A DNA stretch of 64,000 nt from Microlunatus phosphovorus NM-1 (GCF_000270245.1 NC_015635.1:682001-746000); one strand, 5' to 3'. Positions 9,483 through 18,195 are shown, counted from the stretch's first letter. A program made the numbers and translations. The notes: generated by a model from the letters alone, not told the origin.

Positions 9483-10238
9483 ATGTCTCTCTCGCCGGCA
9501 GCCGATGCGGTTCTGAAGATCCTGGTGCTGCTGGCCCGGCAGGTGGAGCCGGTGCCCGCCGCGACCGTGGCCGCTGCTCTCGGGTTGCCGCGCTCGACGA
9601 CCTACCGCTTGCTCGGTTCCCTGGTGGAGCAGGGATTTGTCAGCTATCTGCCGGAGGAGAAGCGGTACGGCCTCGGTGTCGTCGCCTTTGAGCTCGGCTC
9701 GAGCTACTCGCGGCAGATGCCGCTCCGTCGGGTGGCCCAACCGGTCCTCACCCGGTTGGTGAGTGCGACCAGAGAGAACGCTCATCTGGCGGTGCTGCAC
9801 GGCTCGGACGTCTACTACGTGATCGAACAGCGTGCCCCGCGGCGACGCGCACTGGTGACCGACGTCGGCGTACGGCTGCCGGCCACGCTGACCGCCTCGG
9901 GTCTGGCGATCCTGTCGGTGTTGTCGCCGGCCCAGGTCCGGGCCGTCTATCCCGATGCCGGAGCCCTCGTCGAGCGTGCCGGTCATGGTCCCACCACTCT
10001 CCCGGAGCTGCGCGACCTGCTCCATGGCGTGCGGGAGCGTGGCTACGCGCTCGAGGACAACTTGATCACCGAAGGTTTGGCCTCGGTCGGCGTGCCGGTG
10101 CTGGACCGGACCGGCTATCCCGTGGCCGGCATCTCGGTGACCTTCGAAGCCGCTCGAGTCGACGCGGAACGCCGGGCGCGCCTGGTCGAGGCGGTGCAGC
10201 GAGCCGCCTCGACTCTGAATCGCCGCCTCGGTGGCTGA
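9483..10238 (+). CDS. IclR family regulator, probable hut regulator
   Basis: A 251-residue IclR protein: N-terminal winged helix (about residues 6-65, LPRSTTYRLLGSLVEQGFV recognition region) and a C-terminal effector domain (NAHLAVLHGSDVYYVIEQ, then RVGDVGV-like strand and TASGLAILSVL). It diverges from hutH across 80 bases that hold one palindrome. IclR proteins in this position commonly respond to a pathway metabolite; urocanate is a reasonable guess, not shown. No good Shine-Dalgarno precedes the ATG, so a leaderless mRNA is plausible. Confidence 0.88.
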   Translation: MSLSPAADAVLKILVLLARQVEPVPAATVAAALGLPRSTTYRLLGSLVEQGFVSYLPEEKRYGLGVVAFELGSSYSRQMPLRRVAQPVLTRLVSATRENAHLAVLHGSDVYYVIEQRAPRRRALVTDVGVRLPATLTASGLAILSVLSPAQVRAVYPDAGALVERAGHGPTTLPELRDLLHGVRERGYALEDNLITEGLASVGVPVLDRTGYPVAGISVTFEAARVDAERRARLVEAVQRAASTLNRRLGG

Positions 10239-10253
10239 TCTACTCTGGGCTCT

Positions 10254-10883
10254 ATGTCACAGCCTCCCGGATACTCGGCGCCGGGCTCGCACGGCCCGCA
10301 GTTCGCGCCACCCGGGAGTCAGCCGACCGCGCCGATCCCGGTCGCCTGGCGGCAGGATCCGTACGCGGGCCCCCCTCAGCAGTCCCCCTGGCCACCGCAG
10401 CAGCAGTGGGTCGCGGGTCCACCGACGTACCTGCCTCCGGCTCGGCGCCAGCGGCCGGCGGTGATCGCGATGGCGGCCACGATGACGGTGACTGCCTCGT
10501 TGCAGTGGCTCTGTGCGCTGAGTTTCGCCTGGCTGGTGGCGACCGCCGGTGCGGCCGGGTTGTCCACCACCGATATCGAGGGTGGGATCTATCACCTGCT
10601 GCGCCGTTTCCATCTCGGTTTGATCGAGGGTCTTGCGATCCCGTTGTACGGGTTCCCCACGCTTGCGTTCTTCCTTGGTTTCGTGGTTTTGGCGCCCCGA
10701 GCCTGGGCGCGAATGGTGCTCACTGCGACAGGGATCGCGACGCTGGCCTGGTCGGCGTGGTGGTTGCGGCACGACTTCGTCTGGTGGCTGCCGAGCGCTG
10801 CTTATATCGGCTTTGTCTGCCTGATTCTGTGGACTCCGGGTGCCACTCAGTGGTATCGACGAGCGGACTCGCGGCTCGTGTGA
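10254..10883 (+). CDS. Membrane protein with Pro/Gln-rich cytoplasmic N-terminus
   Basis: A 209-residue protein of unrecognised function. Residues 1-65 are rich in Pro, Gln, Gly and Ser (QPPGYSAPGSHGPQ, PPQQSPWPPQQQW), followed by four predicted membrane segments (about 72-95, 122-145, 150-165, 177-195). Actinobacterial proteins of this build usually have the disordered tail inside the cell. It starts 15 bases after the iclR-type gene and could be cotranscribed. A hairpin at 10899-10919 follows. No catalytic motif is visible. Confidence 0.7.
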   Translation: MSQPPGYSAPGSHGPQFAPPGSQPTAPIPVAWRQDPYAGPPQQSPWPPQQQWVAGPPTYLPPARRQRPAVIAMAATMTVTASLQWLCALSFAWLVATAGAAGLSTTDIEGGIYHLLRRFHLGLIEGLAIPLYGFPTLAFFLGFVVLAPRAWARMVLTATGIATLAWSAWWLRHDFVWWLPSAAYIGFVCLILWTPGATQWYRRADSRLV

Positions 10884-10898
10884 CGCCTGATCTTCGAA

Positions 10899-10919
10899 GG
10901 ACGAGCTGAGCGCTCGTCC
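10899..10919 (+). terminator. Hairpin terminator
   Basis: GGACGAGC and GCTCGTCC form a perfect eight-base stem with a five-base loop, 16 bases after the stop of the membrane protein. No T-run follows, as is common in high-GC actinobacteria. Confidence 0.55.
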
Positions 10920-11001
10920 GGTGTCGCAGCCGGGTCGGGCGTAGGCGCCTTGATCCGAAGGATCCAGGATCCCGAACTCAGCGCGCTCGATCCATGGTCG
11001 T

Positions 11002-11148
11002 ATGTCTTGACAATGTCTGGCGGCCGCACCTATTGTTCCGGCATTAGACCGGTCTAGCCAGGCGTCGCGATTCAGTGACTCGCTATTCCGAGTCACTCCA
11101 TCCCCTCCCTACCGGGGCGTTGTGGTGACGTCTCGATTGTCAAGACAA
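11002..11148 (+). promoter_or_regulatory. Promoter and multi-palindrome leader of the MFS transporter
   Basis: A near-consensus promoter is visible: TTGACA (11007-11012), 18 bases, TATTGT (11031-11036). The -35 lies inside TGTCTTGACA. The reverse of the same motif, the perfect palindrome TTGTCAAGACAA (11137-11148), lies just before the ribosome-binding site. Between them are the perfect palindrome TAGACCGGTCTA (11045-11056), at the expected transcription start, and a hairpin AGTGACTC/GAGTCACT (11074-11097). The two TTGTC/GACAA sites are 135 bases apart, consistent with one dimeric regulator binding both. Confidence 0.65.
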
Positions 11149-11158
11149 AGGAGTCAGC

Positions 11159-12607
11159 ATGGCACACGGCGCATCAGCCAGTGAATCGTTATTGCCACCG
11201 CTCACCGACGGGCCGCACAAGAAGCGCCTCGGCCTCGTCGCCATCATCGCCACCTTCGGTGGCCTGCTCTTCGGCTACGACACCGGAGTGGCGAACGGCG
11301 CCGAGCGTCCGATGCAGCATGAAATGGGCCTCAGTGACCTCCAGGTAGGCGTCGTCCTCAGCTCACTTGTGTTCGCAGCAGCCTTCGGAGCGTTGATCTG
11401 CGGGAAGGTCGCCGACGCGATCGGCCGCCGGACCACCATCATCATCCTGGCTGTGACGTTCTTCTGCGGGACAGCGATCGTCGTCACCTCGCAGGGCTTC
11501 ACCATGCTGGTTCTCGGTCGTATCCTGCTGGGTCTCGCGGTCGGCGGAGCCTCGGCGGTCGTCCCTGTCTACCTGGCCGAGATGGCTCCGTTCGAGATCC
11601 GCGGCTCGCTCGCGGGACGCAACGAGCTGATGATCGTGGTCGGTCAGCTGGCAGCCTTCGTCGTCAACGCGATCATCGCGCAGCTGTTCGGCCATCAGCC
11701 GGGAGTCTGGCGAATCATGTTCTCCATCTGCGCACTGCCGGCGATCGTCTTGTTCTTCGGCATGCTGCGGATGCCGGAATCGCCGCGCTGGTACGTCGAG
11801 AAGGGACGGAACGAGGAAGCTCTCGCCGTGCTGAAGACCATCCGGTCCGACGAACGGGCGGAGGCCGAGTTCGCTGAGGTCTCCCACGTCGCGGAGGAGG
11901 AGCATGAGCAGGCGAGCAAGGCGCTCGGCCTGCGCGCCGTGCTCTCCAACAAGAACCTGGTTTACATCCTGCTGATCGCCTGTGGTCTCGGCATTGCCCA
12001 GCAGTTCACCGGCGTGAATGCGATCATGTACTACGGCCAGCGGATGCTCGCCGAGGCTGGCTTCAACGAGTCGATGATCGGGTGGGTGAACATCGCCCCC
12101 GGCGTCATCGCGGTGATCGGTGGCACGACCGCCCTGTATCTGATGGACCGGATCAACCGCCGGACCAACTTCCTCTGGGGTCTCGGTCTCACCGCACTGT
12201 CGCACCTGTTCATCGTCATCGGGATGGCGATGTTCCCGGTGGGCAACCCACTCCGTCCCTGGGTGTTCCTGGTGCTGATCGTGTTCATGATCGGCTCGAT
12301 CCAGCTGTTCTTGAACCTCGCTGTCTGGGTGTACCTGTCCGAGGTGTTCCCGCTGCACATGCGCGGCATCGGCATGGGCGTCTCGGTGTTCGTGCTCTGG
12401 GTCGCGAATGGCGTCATCGCGCTCAACGTGCCGTCTGTTGTCGCGGCCCTGGGCATGGGCCTGTTCGTCATCTTCGCGGTGGCGAACGCCATCTCGTTCC
12501 TGTTCGTCCTGAAGTTCGTGCCCGAGACCCGGGGTCGTACGCTCGAAGAGTTGGAGGAACGGGTCACCGACGGCTCGATCTTCCACTCCATCGGCAACAA
12601 GGGGTAG
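11159..12607 (+). CDS. Sugar porter family MFS transporter
   Basis: A 482-residue inner-membrane symporter with twelve predicted helices. The sugar-porter signatures are all present: FGYDTGVANGA in helix 1, GRRTTII after helix 2, RILLGLAVGGASAVVPVYLAEMAP, MPESPRWYVEKGR at the central loop, QQFTGVNAIMYY in helix 7 and VPETRGRTLEELEE at the C-terminus. The closest known types are inositol and pentose/hexose proton symporters (IolT-like); the substrate cannot be read from sequence. ATG at 11159 follows AAAGGAG. It is monocistronic, with a complex leader, and ends at a hairpin shared with the convergent aminotransferase. Confidence 0.92.
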   Translation: MAHGASASESLLPPLTDGPHKKRLGLVAIIATFGGLLFGYDTGVANGAERPMQHEMGLSDLQVGVVLSSLVFAAAFGALICGKVADAIGRRTTIIILAVTFFCGTAIVVTSQGFTMLVLGRILLGLAVGGASAVVPVYLAEMAPFEIRGSLAGRNELMIVVGQLAAFVVNAIIAQLFGHQPGVWRIMFSICALPAIVLFFGMLRMPESPRWYVEKGRNEEALAVLKTIRSDERAEAEFAEVSHVAEEEHEQASKALGLRAVLSNKNLVYILLIACGLGIAQQFTGVNAIMYYGQRMLAEAGFNESMIGWVNIAPGVIAVIGGTTALYLMDRINRRTNFLWGLGLTALSHLFIVIGMAMFPVGNPLRPWVFLVLIVFMIGSIQLFLNLAVWVYLSEVFPLHMRGIGMGVSVFVLWVANGVIALNVPSVVAALGMGLFVIFAVANAISFLFVLKFVPETRGRTLEELEERVTDGSIFHSIGNKG

Positions 12608-12617
12608 GCGGCACCGA

Positions 12618-12661
12618 TCCGGACAGTCGGCTCATGATTGCGTTGAGCCGGCTCGTCCGGA
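12618..12661. terminator. Bidirectional hairpin between convergent genes
   Basis: TCCGGAC (12618-12624) pairs with GTCCGGA (12655-12661) and an inner CGGCTCA pairs with TGAGCCG. It lies between the MFS gene and the end of the minus-strand aminotransferase gene and could terminate both. Confidence 0.6.
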
Positions 12662-12684
12662 CCGCGGAGTCCCGAGTGGACCAG

Positions 12685-13890
12685 TCAGCTGAGCGAGACC
12701 AACCGACGGACTGCCTCGTCGAGCACCGGGTCAGACTTGCAGAAGGCCCAGCGGACGTACGGTTTGCCGGCGTCGGTGCGGGCATAGAACACCTGGTGCG
12801 GGATGGCCACCACTCCGCAGCGGTGCGGGATGTCGCGGCAGAACTCCAGCCCGTCGGCGTACCCGAGCGGTCGTACGTCGGTGGTCATGAAGTAGGTCCC
12901 CTTGGGGAGCGCAGGCTCCAACCCGACCGAGCGCAGCCCGGCGGCCAGCCGGTCTCGCTTGCCCTGCAGCTCCAGGCGAGCTGCGGTGACCCAGGCATCG
13001 CCCTCGTCCAGCGCCCGGGCGATCGCTGGTTGAAAGGGTGCCCCGGACGCGAAGGTCAAGAACTGCTTCACCGCGACGATCTCGGTGATCAGCTGAGCCG
13101 GTCCCATCGCCCAGCCGATCTTCCAGCCTGTGGCCGAGAAGGTCTTGCCGGCCGAGGAGATCCGGATCGTCCGCTCCCGCATGCCCGGGAAGGTCGCCAA
13201 TGGCAGGTGTTCGACGTCGTCGAAGAGCAGATGCTCATAGACCTCATCGCAGACCACCAGCAGATCGTGTTCGGTCGCCAGCGCGGCGATCGCGGTGAGC
13301 TCGGTCCGGTTCAGCACTGCACCGGTGGGATTGTGCGGCGAGTTCACCAGGATCATCTTGGTCCGCGGGCTCACTGCTGCCCGGAGTTCGTCGAGGTCGA
13401 GGACGAAGTCCGGGCCGAAGACGCCCACGCCCACGATGTGTCCGCCAGCCATCTCGACGGACGCCGAGTAGGAGTCGTAGAACGGTTCGAGCGCGATCAC
13501 CTCGTCACCGGGGTCGACGAAGGCCATGAAGGTCGCCGCCAGCGCTTCGGTTGCCCCGGCAGTGACGGTCACCTCGGTCTCAGGGTCGTAGGCCAGCCCG
13601 TAATGGCGGTGGCTGTGCTCGACGATGGCTCGTCGCAGGGCGGGGATGCCACGCGCCGGTGGGTACTGGTTGATGCCTGAGGCGATAGCCCGCTCGGCCT
13701 CTTCGAGCATGAACGCGGGTCCGTCGGAGTCCGGGAATCCCTGCCCGAGGTTGACCGATCCGGTGGCGACCGCCAGCGCCGACATCTCGGCGAAGACCGT
13801 GGGAGCGGTGGAGCCGACCCGGGTGGCCTTGTATCTCGACGTCGGCGGGTGGTTCGTGGCGGGGGCTTCGACCGGGGACATGGTTGACAC
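12685..13890 (-). CDS. Class I/II PLP-dependent aminotransferase
   Basis: A 401-residue fold-type I aminotransferase. Seen are NLGQGFPDSDGP near the N-terminus, NQYPPARGIPALRRAI, the NSPHNPTGAV loop, CDEVYEHLLFD (the aspartate that pairs with the pyridine nitrogen) and SSAGKTFSATGWKIGW with the Schiff-base lysine. This is the pattern of the kynurenine/methionine aminotransferase and actinobacterial N-succinyldiaminopimelate aminotransferase (DapC) subgroup. Neighbours give no pathway clue, so the substrate is left open; DapC would serve lysine and peptidoglycan synthesis. Confidence 0.88.
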   Translation of the reverse strand: MSTMSPVEAPATNHPPTSRYKATRVGSTAPTVFAEMSALAVATGSVNLGQGFPDSDGPAFMLEEAERAIASGINQYPPARGIPALRRAIVEHSHRHYGLAYDPETEVTVTAGATEALAATFMAFVDPGDEVIALEPFYDSYSASVEMAGGHIVGVGVFGPDFVLDLDELRAAVSPRTKMILVNSPHNPTGAVLNRTELTAIAALATEHDLLVVCDEVYEHLLFDDVEHLPLATFPGMRERTIRISSAGKTFSATGWKIGWAMGPAQLITEIVAVKQFLTFASGAPFQPAIARALDEGDAWVTAARLELQGKRDRLAAGLRSVGLEPALPKGTYFMTTDVRPLGYADGLEFCRDIPHRCGVVAIPHQVFYARTDAGKPYVRWAFCKSDPVLDEAVRRLVSLS

Positions 13891-13918
13891 GATAGCGACG
13901 AGGGCTCACCCGCCGAGT

Positions 13919-14773
13919 TCAGTTCACCCGCAGACTCTGCATCGCTCGGCGGGCAGGTTCGTTGTACTGCGGGGCGTTGCCAGGGACGGACGAGGCGAAC
14001 AAGCCGGCCGTGCCGTTGCCGAGATCGATGATGACCACCGTGAGCAGTTCGTTGGTGGCCTCCAGCTCGGGGATGGCGAAGCTCAGGTCGGACTCCATGA
14101 TCCAGGCGTCGTGCCCGTCGATCTTCATGGCCTGGCTCTTGGTGTCGTGCCGGGTGACCTCGGCGTCGCCGTAAAAGGTCCCAGTGACGCACCGCAGCAC
14201 GATCTCGGCGCCGTCCTTCGGGGCGAAGAAGCCGTCTCCGGCCAGTAGTTCGCCGACCATCACCGCGGCACCCCAGTTCAGCTTCGAGGTTCGCTCGGTC
14301 TGCACGAACTGCTGCTGCACGTCGCGGCCGAACGGGACGTCGTCGGCGACGGTCGGCTCTCCCCACGGTGCCGGCAGCTTCGGGTAGGAGAGCGGGCCAC
14401 TGTGGACGCGGCCGTCGTTCGGCTGGGGGGTGGGGGAACTGTCGGCCTCCGGTCTCGGGCAGACGTTGTCGCTCGGCTGGCCACCGGGGACCCCGGGCAC
14501 TCCGGAGATCACCCCGTCGAGCCCGCGGACGGCCAGCACGATGATCACGACCAACGCGATGGCGGCAGCGATGAGCGCGACCAGCCACCGCCGACCGGAG
14601 CCCGCCTTCGGGGTCGCCGGGATTCCGCTGTCTCCAGTGCCGGACGGGTTCGGTTGGTTCGTGCCGGGTCCCGTGGGCTGCGAGGTGACCTGGTTAGTCC
14701 AGGTGCTGCCGTCCCAATAGCGATACCGACCCGGCACACCGCCGGGATCGGGATACCAGCCGGCTGCGCTCAC
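13919..14773 (-). CDS. DUF2510 membrane-anchored protein, paralogue of the gene at 21122
   Basis: A 284-residue protein with an N-terminal DUF2510 module (AAGWYPDPGGVPGRYRYWDGSTW), a Pro/Thr/Gly-rich linker, one membrane helix (WLVALIAAAIALVVIIVLAV) and an external domain of about 180 residues. The GTG at 14773 (MSAAGWYPDPG) is preferred over a longer frame because AGGAGGG lies upstream and DUF2510 normally begins the protein. The external domain matches that of the gene at 21122 along its length: both have SYP-LPAP, GDGF-P---GAEIV and DGH-A---ES-L-F-IP. Function unknown; secretion or envelope proteins often carry this layout. Confidence 0.75.
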   Translation of the reverse strand: MSAAGWYPDPGGVPGRYRYWDGSTWTNQVTSQPTGPGTNQPNPSGTGDSGIPATPKAGSGRRWLVALIAAAIALVVIIVLAVRGLDGVISGVPGVPGGQPSDNVCPRPEADSSPTPQPNDGRVHSGPLSYPKLPAPWGEPTVADDVPFGRDVQQQFVQTERTSKLNWGAAVMVGELLAGDGFFAPKDGAEIVLRCVTGTFYGDAEVTRHDTKSQAMKIDGHDAWIMESDLSFAIPELEATNELLTVVIIDLGNGTAGLFASSVPGNAPQYNEPARRAMQSLRVN

Positions 14774-14919
14774 CGGCAACACCACCCTCCTCGGTGCGCA
14801 GGTGGCTGCGAAGTCGCCGGGCTCATGACTTCGGAGTCTAGGCGCACCAGGTCGTGCTGCCCGCGGCCAGTTTGGGCCAGGAAGCCTGTGGTTTGGTCCG
14901 GAGCAGGCACAATGGCTCG

Positions 14920-15639
14920 GTGGCACAGTCCTTGAAGGATGATCGCGCCGACACCGAGCGGGCGCCGAGCGCTCAGGGCGTGCGCCGGAGGGTGTCGGTG
15001 CTGACCGTTGTCGGGACCCTGCTGCTGGTCGCCGGCGTCGGGTGCCTGGGCTGGGTGGCCTGGCAGTATTTCGGCACCAACATCACCTCGGAGAAGGCGT
15101 TCCAGCAGGAGACGACCCAGTTGCGCGAGGTCTGGGAGCGGCCGGCCAAGCAGGACGCTGGGTCAGCAGACGGCGAGATCGCCCCGACGGTGATCCCTGG
15201 CGACGCGATCGCCCTGCTGCGCATCCCCGCGTTCGGGGAGGACTACGAGGTGCCGATCCTCTCGGGCACGGACTTGTCGATCCTCAACCGCGGGGTCGGT
15301 CACTACACCAGCACGGCGTTGCCCGGTGAGATCGGCAACTTCGCCGTCGCCGGGCACCGGGTGACCCACGGCGAGCCGTTCAAGCGCCTGCTGGAACTGA
15401 ACAAGGGCGACAAGGTCATCGTCGAGACCCGCGACCGGATCTACACCTACGTGATGGACGGTTCGCCGCGGAATCTGACGGTCCAGGACACCGAGACCTG
15501 GGTGCTGGACCCAAGCCCACACGAACCCGGCGCGGAGCCGACCAAGGCCGTGATGACACTGACCACCTGTCAGGATCTGTTCCACTCCCCGGATCGCTCC
15601 GTCGGCTTCGCCCACCTGGCCAAGACCGCCGACAAGTAA
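14920..15639 (+). CDS. Class E sortase
   Basis: A 239-residue cysteine transpeptidase anchored by one N-terminal helix (VSVLTVVGTLLLVAGVGCLGWVAW). The catalytic residues are visible: His in NFAVAGHRV, Cys in the TLTTC motif and Arg in HSPDRSVGFAHL. Class E enzymes are actinobacterial and join LAXTG-type surface proteins to peptidoglycan; no substrate with such a signal was found in this window. The GTG at 14920 is chosen over an upstream ATG at 14854, because the latter would add an unconserved head that overlaps the promoter region of the divergent DUF2510 gene. Confidence 0.85.
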   Translation: MAQSLKDDRADTERAPSAQGVRRRVSVLTVVGTLLLVAGVGCLGWVAWQYFGTNITSEKAFQQETTQLREVWERPAKQDAGSADGEIAPTVIPGDAIALLRIPAFGEDYEVPILSGTDLSILNRGVGHYTSTALPGEIGNFAVAGHRVTHGEPFKRLLELNKGDKVIVETRDRIYTYVMDGSPRNLTVQDTETWVLDPSPHEPGAEPTKAVMTLTTCQDLFHSPDRSVGFAHLAKTADK

Positions 15640-15646
15640 CCGTGAC

Positions 15647-15678
15647 GGTCCCTCCCGGGCTCTGCTCCCGGAGGGACC
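15647..15678. terminator. Strong hairpin after the sortase gene
   Basis: GGTCCCTCCCGGG (15647-15659) pairs with CCCGGAGGGACC (15667-15678), with one bulged base and a seven-base loop. It lies between the convergent sortase and SHOCT genes. Confidence 0.75.
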
Positions 15679-15697
15679 TCAGTGGTGAAGGCGCACC

Positions 15698-16090
15698 TCA
15701 GCCGAGCAGCTTGGCCTTGGCGGCCGCGAACTCCTCCGGGGTGAGCACACCGGCGGCCTGCAGCTGAGCGAGCTGCTGGAGCTGCCCGAGCAGGTCGTCA
15801 CCGCCGCCCGCGGGTGCGGGTGCGGCCACGGGTGCCGGCGCTGGCGCAGGCGCTTGCTGGGCCGCCACCTGCTGCGCGGCGGCTTGCTGCACAGCGGCGT
15901 CGAACCTGGCCTGTTCGGCGGCGGCCTGGGCGTCGGCCTGGGCCTGTGCATCGGCCTGCTGCTGCGCGTACCGGTTCTGCTGGCGATGAGAGATGGCGCC
16001 GGCGGTGGCTTGCGCGGTGCCGGCGATGACGGCGGTCCGGGCGGCGGTACCGATCAGACCAGGGCGACCTGCTCGACGACCGAGAGGCAT
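15698..16090 (-). CDS. SHOCT domain protein with Ala/Gln-rich coiled middle
   Basis: A 130-residue protein. The C-terminal 28 residues are a SHOCT domain (LLGQLQQLAQLQAAGVLTPEEFAAAKAKLLG). The N-terminal third is basic and weakly hydrophobic (GLIGTAARTAVIAGTAQATAGAI), and the middle is an Ala/Gln-rich stretch likely to be a coiled coil or disordered. SHOCT domains are thought to mediate oligomerization. It lies 72 bases after the DUF6325 gene; SHOCT and DUF6325 proteins are frequent neighbours in actinobacteria, so a functional pairing is likely although unstudied. Confidence 0.8.
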   Translation of the reverse strand: MPLGRRAGRPGLIGTAARTAVIAGTAQATAGAISHRQQNRYAQQQADAQAQADAQAAAEQARFDAAVQQAAAQQVAAQQAPAPAPAPVAAPAPAGGGDDLLGQLQQLAQLQAAGVLTPEEFAAAKAKLLG

Positions 16091-16162
16091 GGCTTTCTCC
16101 TTCTACTGAGAGCTAATCGAGAGCTGGACGACGTACGAGTCGATGGAGTCGTACGCCAGGAA

Positions 16163-16609
16163 TCAGGCCGGGACGGACTCTTCGCCGAGACCGGCGAGCT
16201 CGGCCACCTCGTTGACCACAGCGGCTGGGATCCGTTCAGCGGCGAGCACGATGGCGCCGGAGCCGAGGACAGCGCCGGCGAGCTGGCGAGCCCAGGTGTT
16301 CTCGAGCAGGATGGCAAGTGCTGAGGTGCCGGGCTCCAACTCTGCCACGATGCCGTCGACGTCCTCGTCGCCGATCAGGCCGGTGCTGGTCGCATCGATG
16401 ACCGTGAGGTCGAACTCGTCGCCGAGGTTCTCGATCTCGATCAGCTGGACACCGCCATCGGCGGACTTCCTGATCAGGGTCAGGTCGAGGAGGGTGATGA
16501 CCCCGCTGGCCAGGGTGTCGAGCAACGCCTGCCGGACTGCGGCCGGCACGTGATCCTCGGGGAAGGCCACGACATACAGATCCGCCGGGCCGTAACTGTC
16601 CACTGTCAT
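16163..16609 (-). CDS. DUF6325 family protein
   Basis: A 148-residue acidic protein with PADLYVVAFPEDHVPAAVRQALLDTLASGVITLLDL and a C-terminal helix-rich part ending EVAELAGL. It matches the DUF6325 family, a small protein resembling the DUF1269 group often annotated as membrane-potential or stress related; the role is unknown. The ATG at 16609 (MTVDSYGP) is chosen over a longer frame because residues before it show no conservation. It lies about 100 bases downstream of the HerA-like gene and upstream of the SHOCT gene, all on the minus strand. Confidence 0.75.
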   Translation of the reverse strand: MTVDSYGPADLYVVAFPEDHVPAAVRQALLDTLASGVITLLDLTLIRKSADGGVQLIEIENLGDEFDLTVIDATSTGLIGDEDVDGIVAELEPGTSALAILLENTWARQLAGAVLGSGAIVLAAERIPAAVVNEVAELAGLGEESVPA

Positions 16610-16707
16610 CTCATCCACTTTCTTGCTCACACTCGGCCGCCATGGCCGAGACGACTCTATCCCCGCCGATCCAGGTCCCAGCAAGGCTGCTCGGCCCGGA
16701 TGATGAC

Positions 16708-18075
16708 TCAGGGCATGGGCACCCTGACGTCGATGCCGCCCTCCACGGTCATCCGGGCCGCGATCTTGGTGAGAGTCGGTGCCGGGACGAAACCGCCGGC
16801 CAGCAGGGCCTCGCCCTGCCGGAACCGGGCCGACTGGGCGAGCAGTTGGCGCGGCACGAAACCGAAGAGATCGCCCAGGTCAGCGAGGTCCTGGGGAGAG
16901 TTCATCCGCATCAAGGTGAGGTTGTCGCATTGCGAGACGATGCCTGCATGGACCTTCGACGGGCGTTGGGTCGACAGCAGCAGCCACAGCCCGTACTTGC
17001 GGCCCTCCGCCGCAATCTGGATGATCCGGTCGCGCACCGCGCGCCCGAGCAGTGACTCCAGATCGGGCGAGCACAGATTGTGTGCCTCATCGATCACCAG
17101 CAGCAGTGGCCGGCGCTCCTCCCGCCGCTGCCACAGGTCATTCAGCACGCTGAGGGCGATGGCGAGCTGCTCCTCCTGTCGCTCCAGGCTGCCGAGGTCG
17201 AGCACGGTGGCCGCGGGTCGCTCGTCGATCACGTCGGTGGCCGCGGTCTCCTCCAGCGCCCAGATGTCCCAGTCGAACAGGCCGATGTTCTCCAGGTGCC
17301 GAGCGAGCGCTTGGGCGCTGGGGTCATCCGAGCGGGCCAGCCCGGCTGCCAGCTCTTGCGGGCTCCGGATCGGGCCGGTCGGGGTGAAGCGGACCATGGC
17401 GTTGAACTCGTTGCGATGCAGCACCGGGTCCAGGCGCAGCATGGCGCCGCGGGCCGCGGTGTCCATGGTGCGGATCCGAGCTCGCAACGAGTCCGGTCCT
17501 GAGCCGTGCCGGAGCACCCGGACGCCACGCGCCGCGATCTGCTCGGCGATCTCTGGCTGGACATGGGGGAGTGTCTCGCCAAAGCGTACGAAGTCGCTGT
17601 TCGGATCGAAGATCACCATCGGCAGCCGGGTGTGCAGCAGGATCTGCTCCAGAGCGACACCCAACGCGTACGTCTTGCCCGAGCCGCTTTGCCCACACCA
17701 GAAGGTGTGGCGGTTCAATCGCTTGGGGATCAAGCCGACCGGGACGGCAGGGTCGTCGACCAGGTTGCCGACAGTCAGCGAGGCCCCGGCAGAGGTGAAG
17801 AAGTCCGCCACCGCGGACGGGTCGCTGCGTCGCGCGGCCCCGGACCGAAAGGGCGCCGGGGTGGTCGGTCCGGGCAGGATCGAGCCGGTCGCGTACGTGG
17901 TGGTCTCGGTCACCTCATCGACCGATTCCACATAGCCGAGGTGCTCGGCCCCGGTGCCGTCGGCGATCGTCACGTAGTCGCTGGCGCGCAGGCCCTCGTC
18001 GGTGGAGGTCCGTAGTCGGAATGATCGGCCATCCGGTGACGACACGACCGTTGGCGAGGTGGCCTGGTCTTCCAT
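16708..18075 (-). CDS. HerA-like DUF87 P-loop ATPase
   Basis: A 455-residue ATPase of the HerA/FtsK superfamily. An N-terminal beta-barrel-like region (residues 1-70) precedes the Walker A motif WCGQSGSGKT (about residue 127), an FDPNSDFVRFG strand, Walker B LLLVIDEAHNL and the LLLSTQRPSKV sensor region. HerA proteins are hexameric DNA translocases that in archaea work with the nuclease NurA; no NurA is seen here. Bacterial single HerA proteins occur in phage defence but also alone in many actinobacteria. The two downstream genes are DUF6325 and SHOCT proteins, which are not known HerA partners. Confidence 0.85.
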   Translation of the reverse strand: MEDQATSPTVVSSPDGRSFRLRTSTDEGLRASDYVTIADGTGAEHLGYVESVDEVTETTTYATGSILPGPTTPAPFRSGAARRSDPSAVADFFTSAGASLTVGNLVDDPAVPVGLIPKRLNRHTFWCGQSGSGKTYALGVALEQILLHTRLPMVIFDPNSDFVRFGETLPHVQPEIAEQIAARGVRVLRHGSGPDSLRARIRTMDTAARGAMLRLDPVLHRNEFNAMVRFTPTGPIRSPQELAAGLARSDDPSAQALARHLENIGLFDWDIWALEETAATDVIDERPAATVLDLGSLERQEEQLAIALSVLNDLWQRREERRPLLLVIDEAHNLCSPDLESLLGRAVRDRIIQIAAEGRKYGLWLLLSTQRPSKVHAGIVSQCDNLTLMRMNSPQDLADLGDLFGFVPRQLLAQSARFRQGEALLAGGFVPAPTLTKIAARMTVEGGIDVRVPMP

Positions 18076-18195
18076 CAGCGACTCCTCATCGACGGCGCTG
18101 CTTTGTCGGAGCCCGGCCTGGTGGCCCGATCCCTAGGAGAACCGTGGCACGACGGCTTCTACGCGGCAACAGTGGGTACGACGAAATCGTCCGGC

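Noticed and set aside
14854-14919. Longer N-terminus of the sortase
   Set aside because: The extra residues are not hydrophobic or conserved and overlap the promoter area of the divergent DUF2510 gene; the GTG at 14920 gives a normal sortase head.
16708-18075. HerA-based phage defence system
   Set aside because: No nuclease, SIR2 or other known defence partner adjoins, and lone HerA-like genes are widespread in actinobacteria; I kept only the possible link to DUF6325 and SHOCT as a weak finding.
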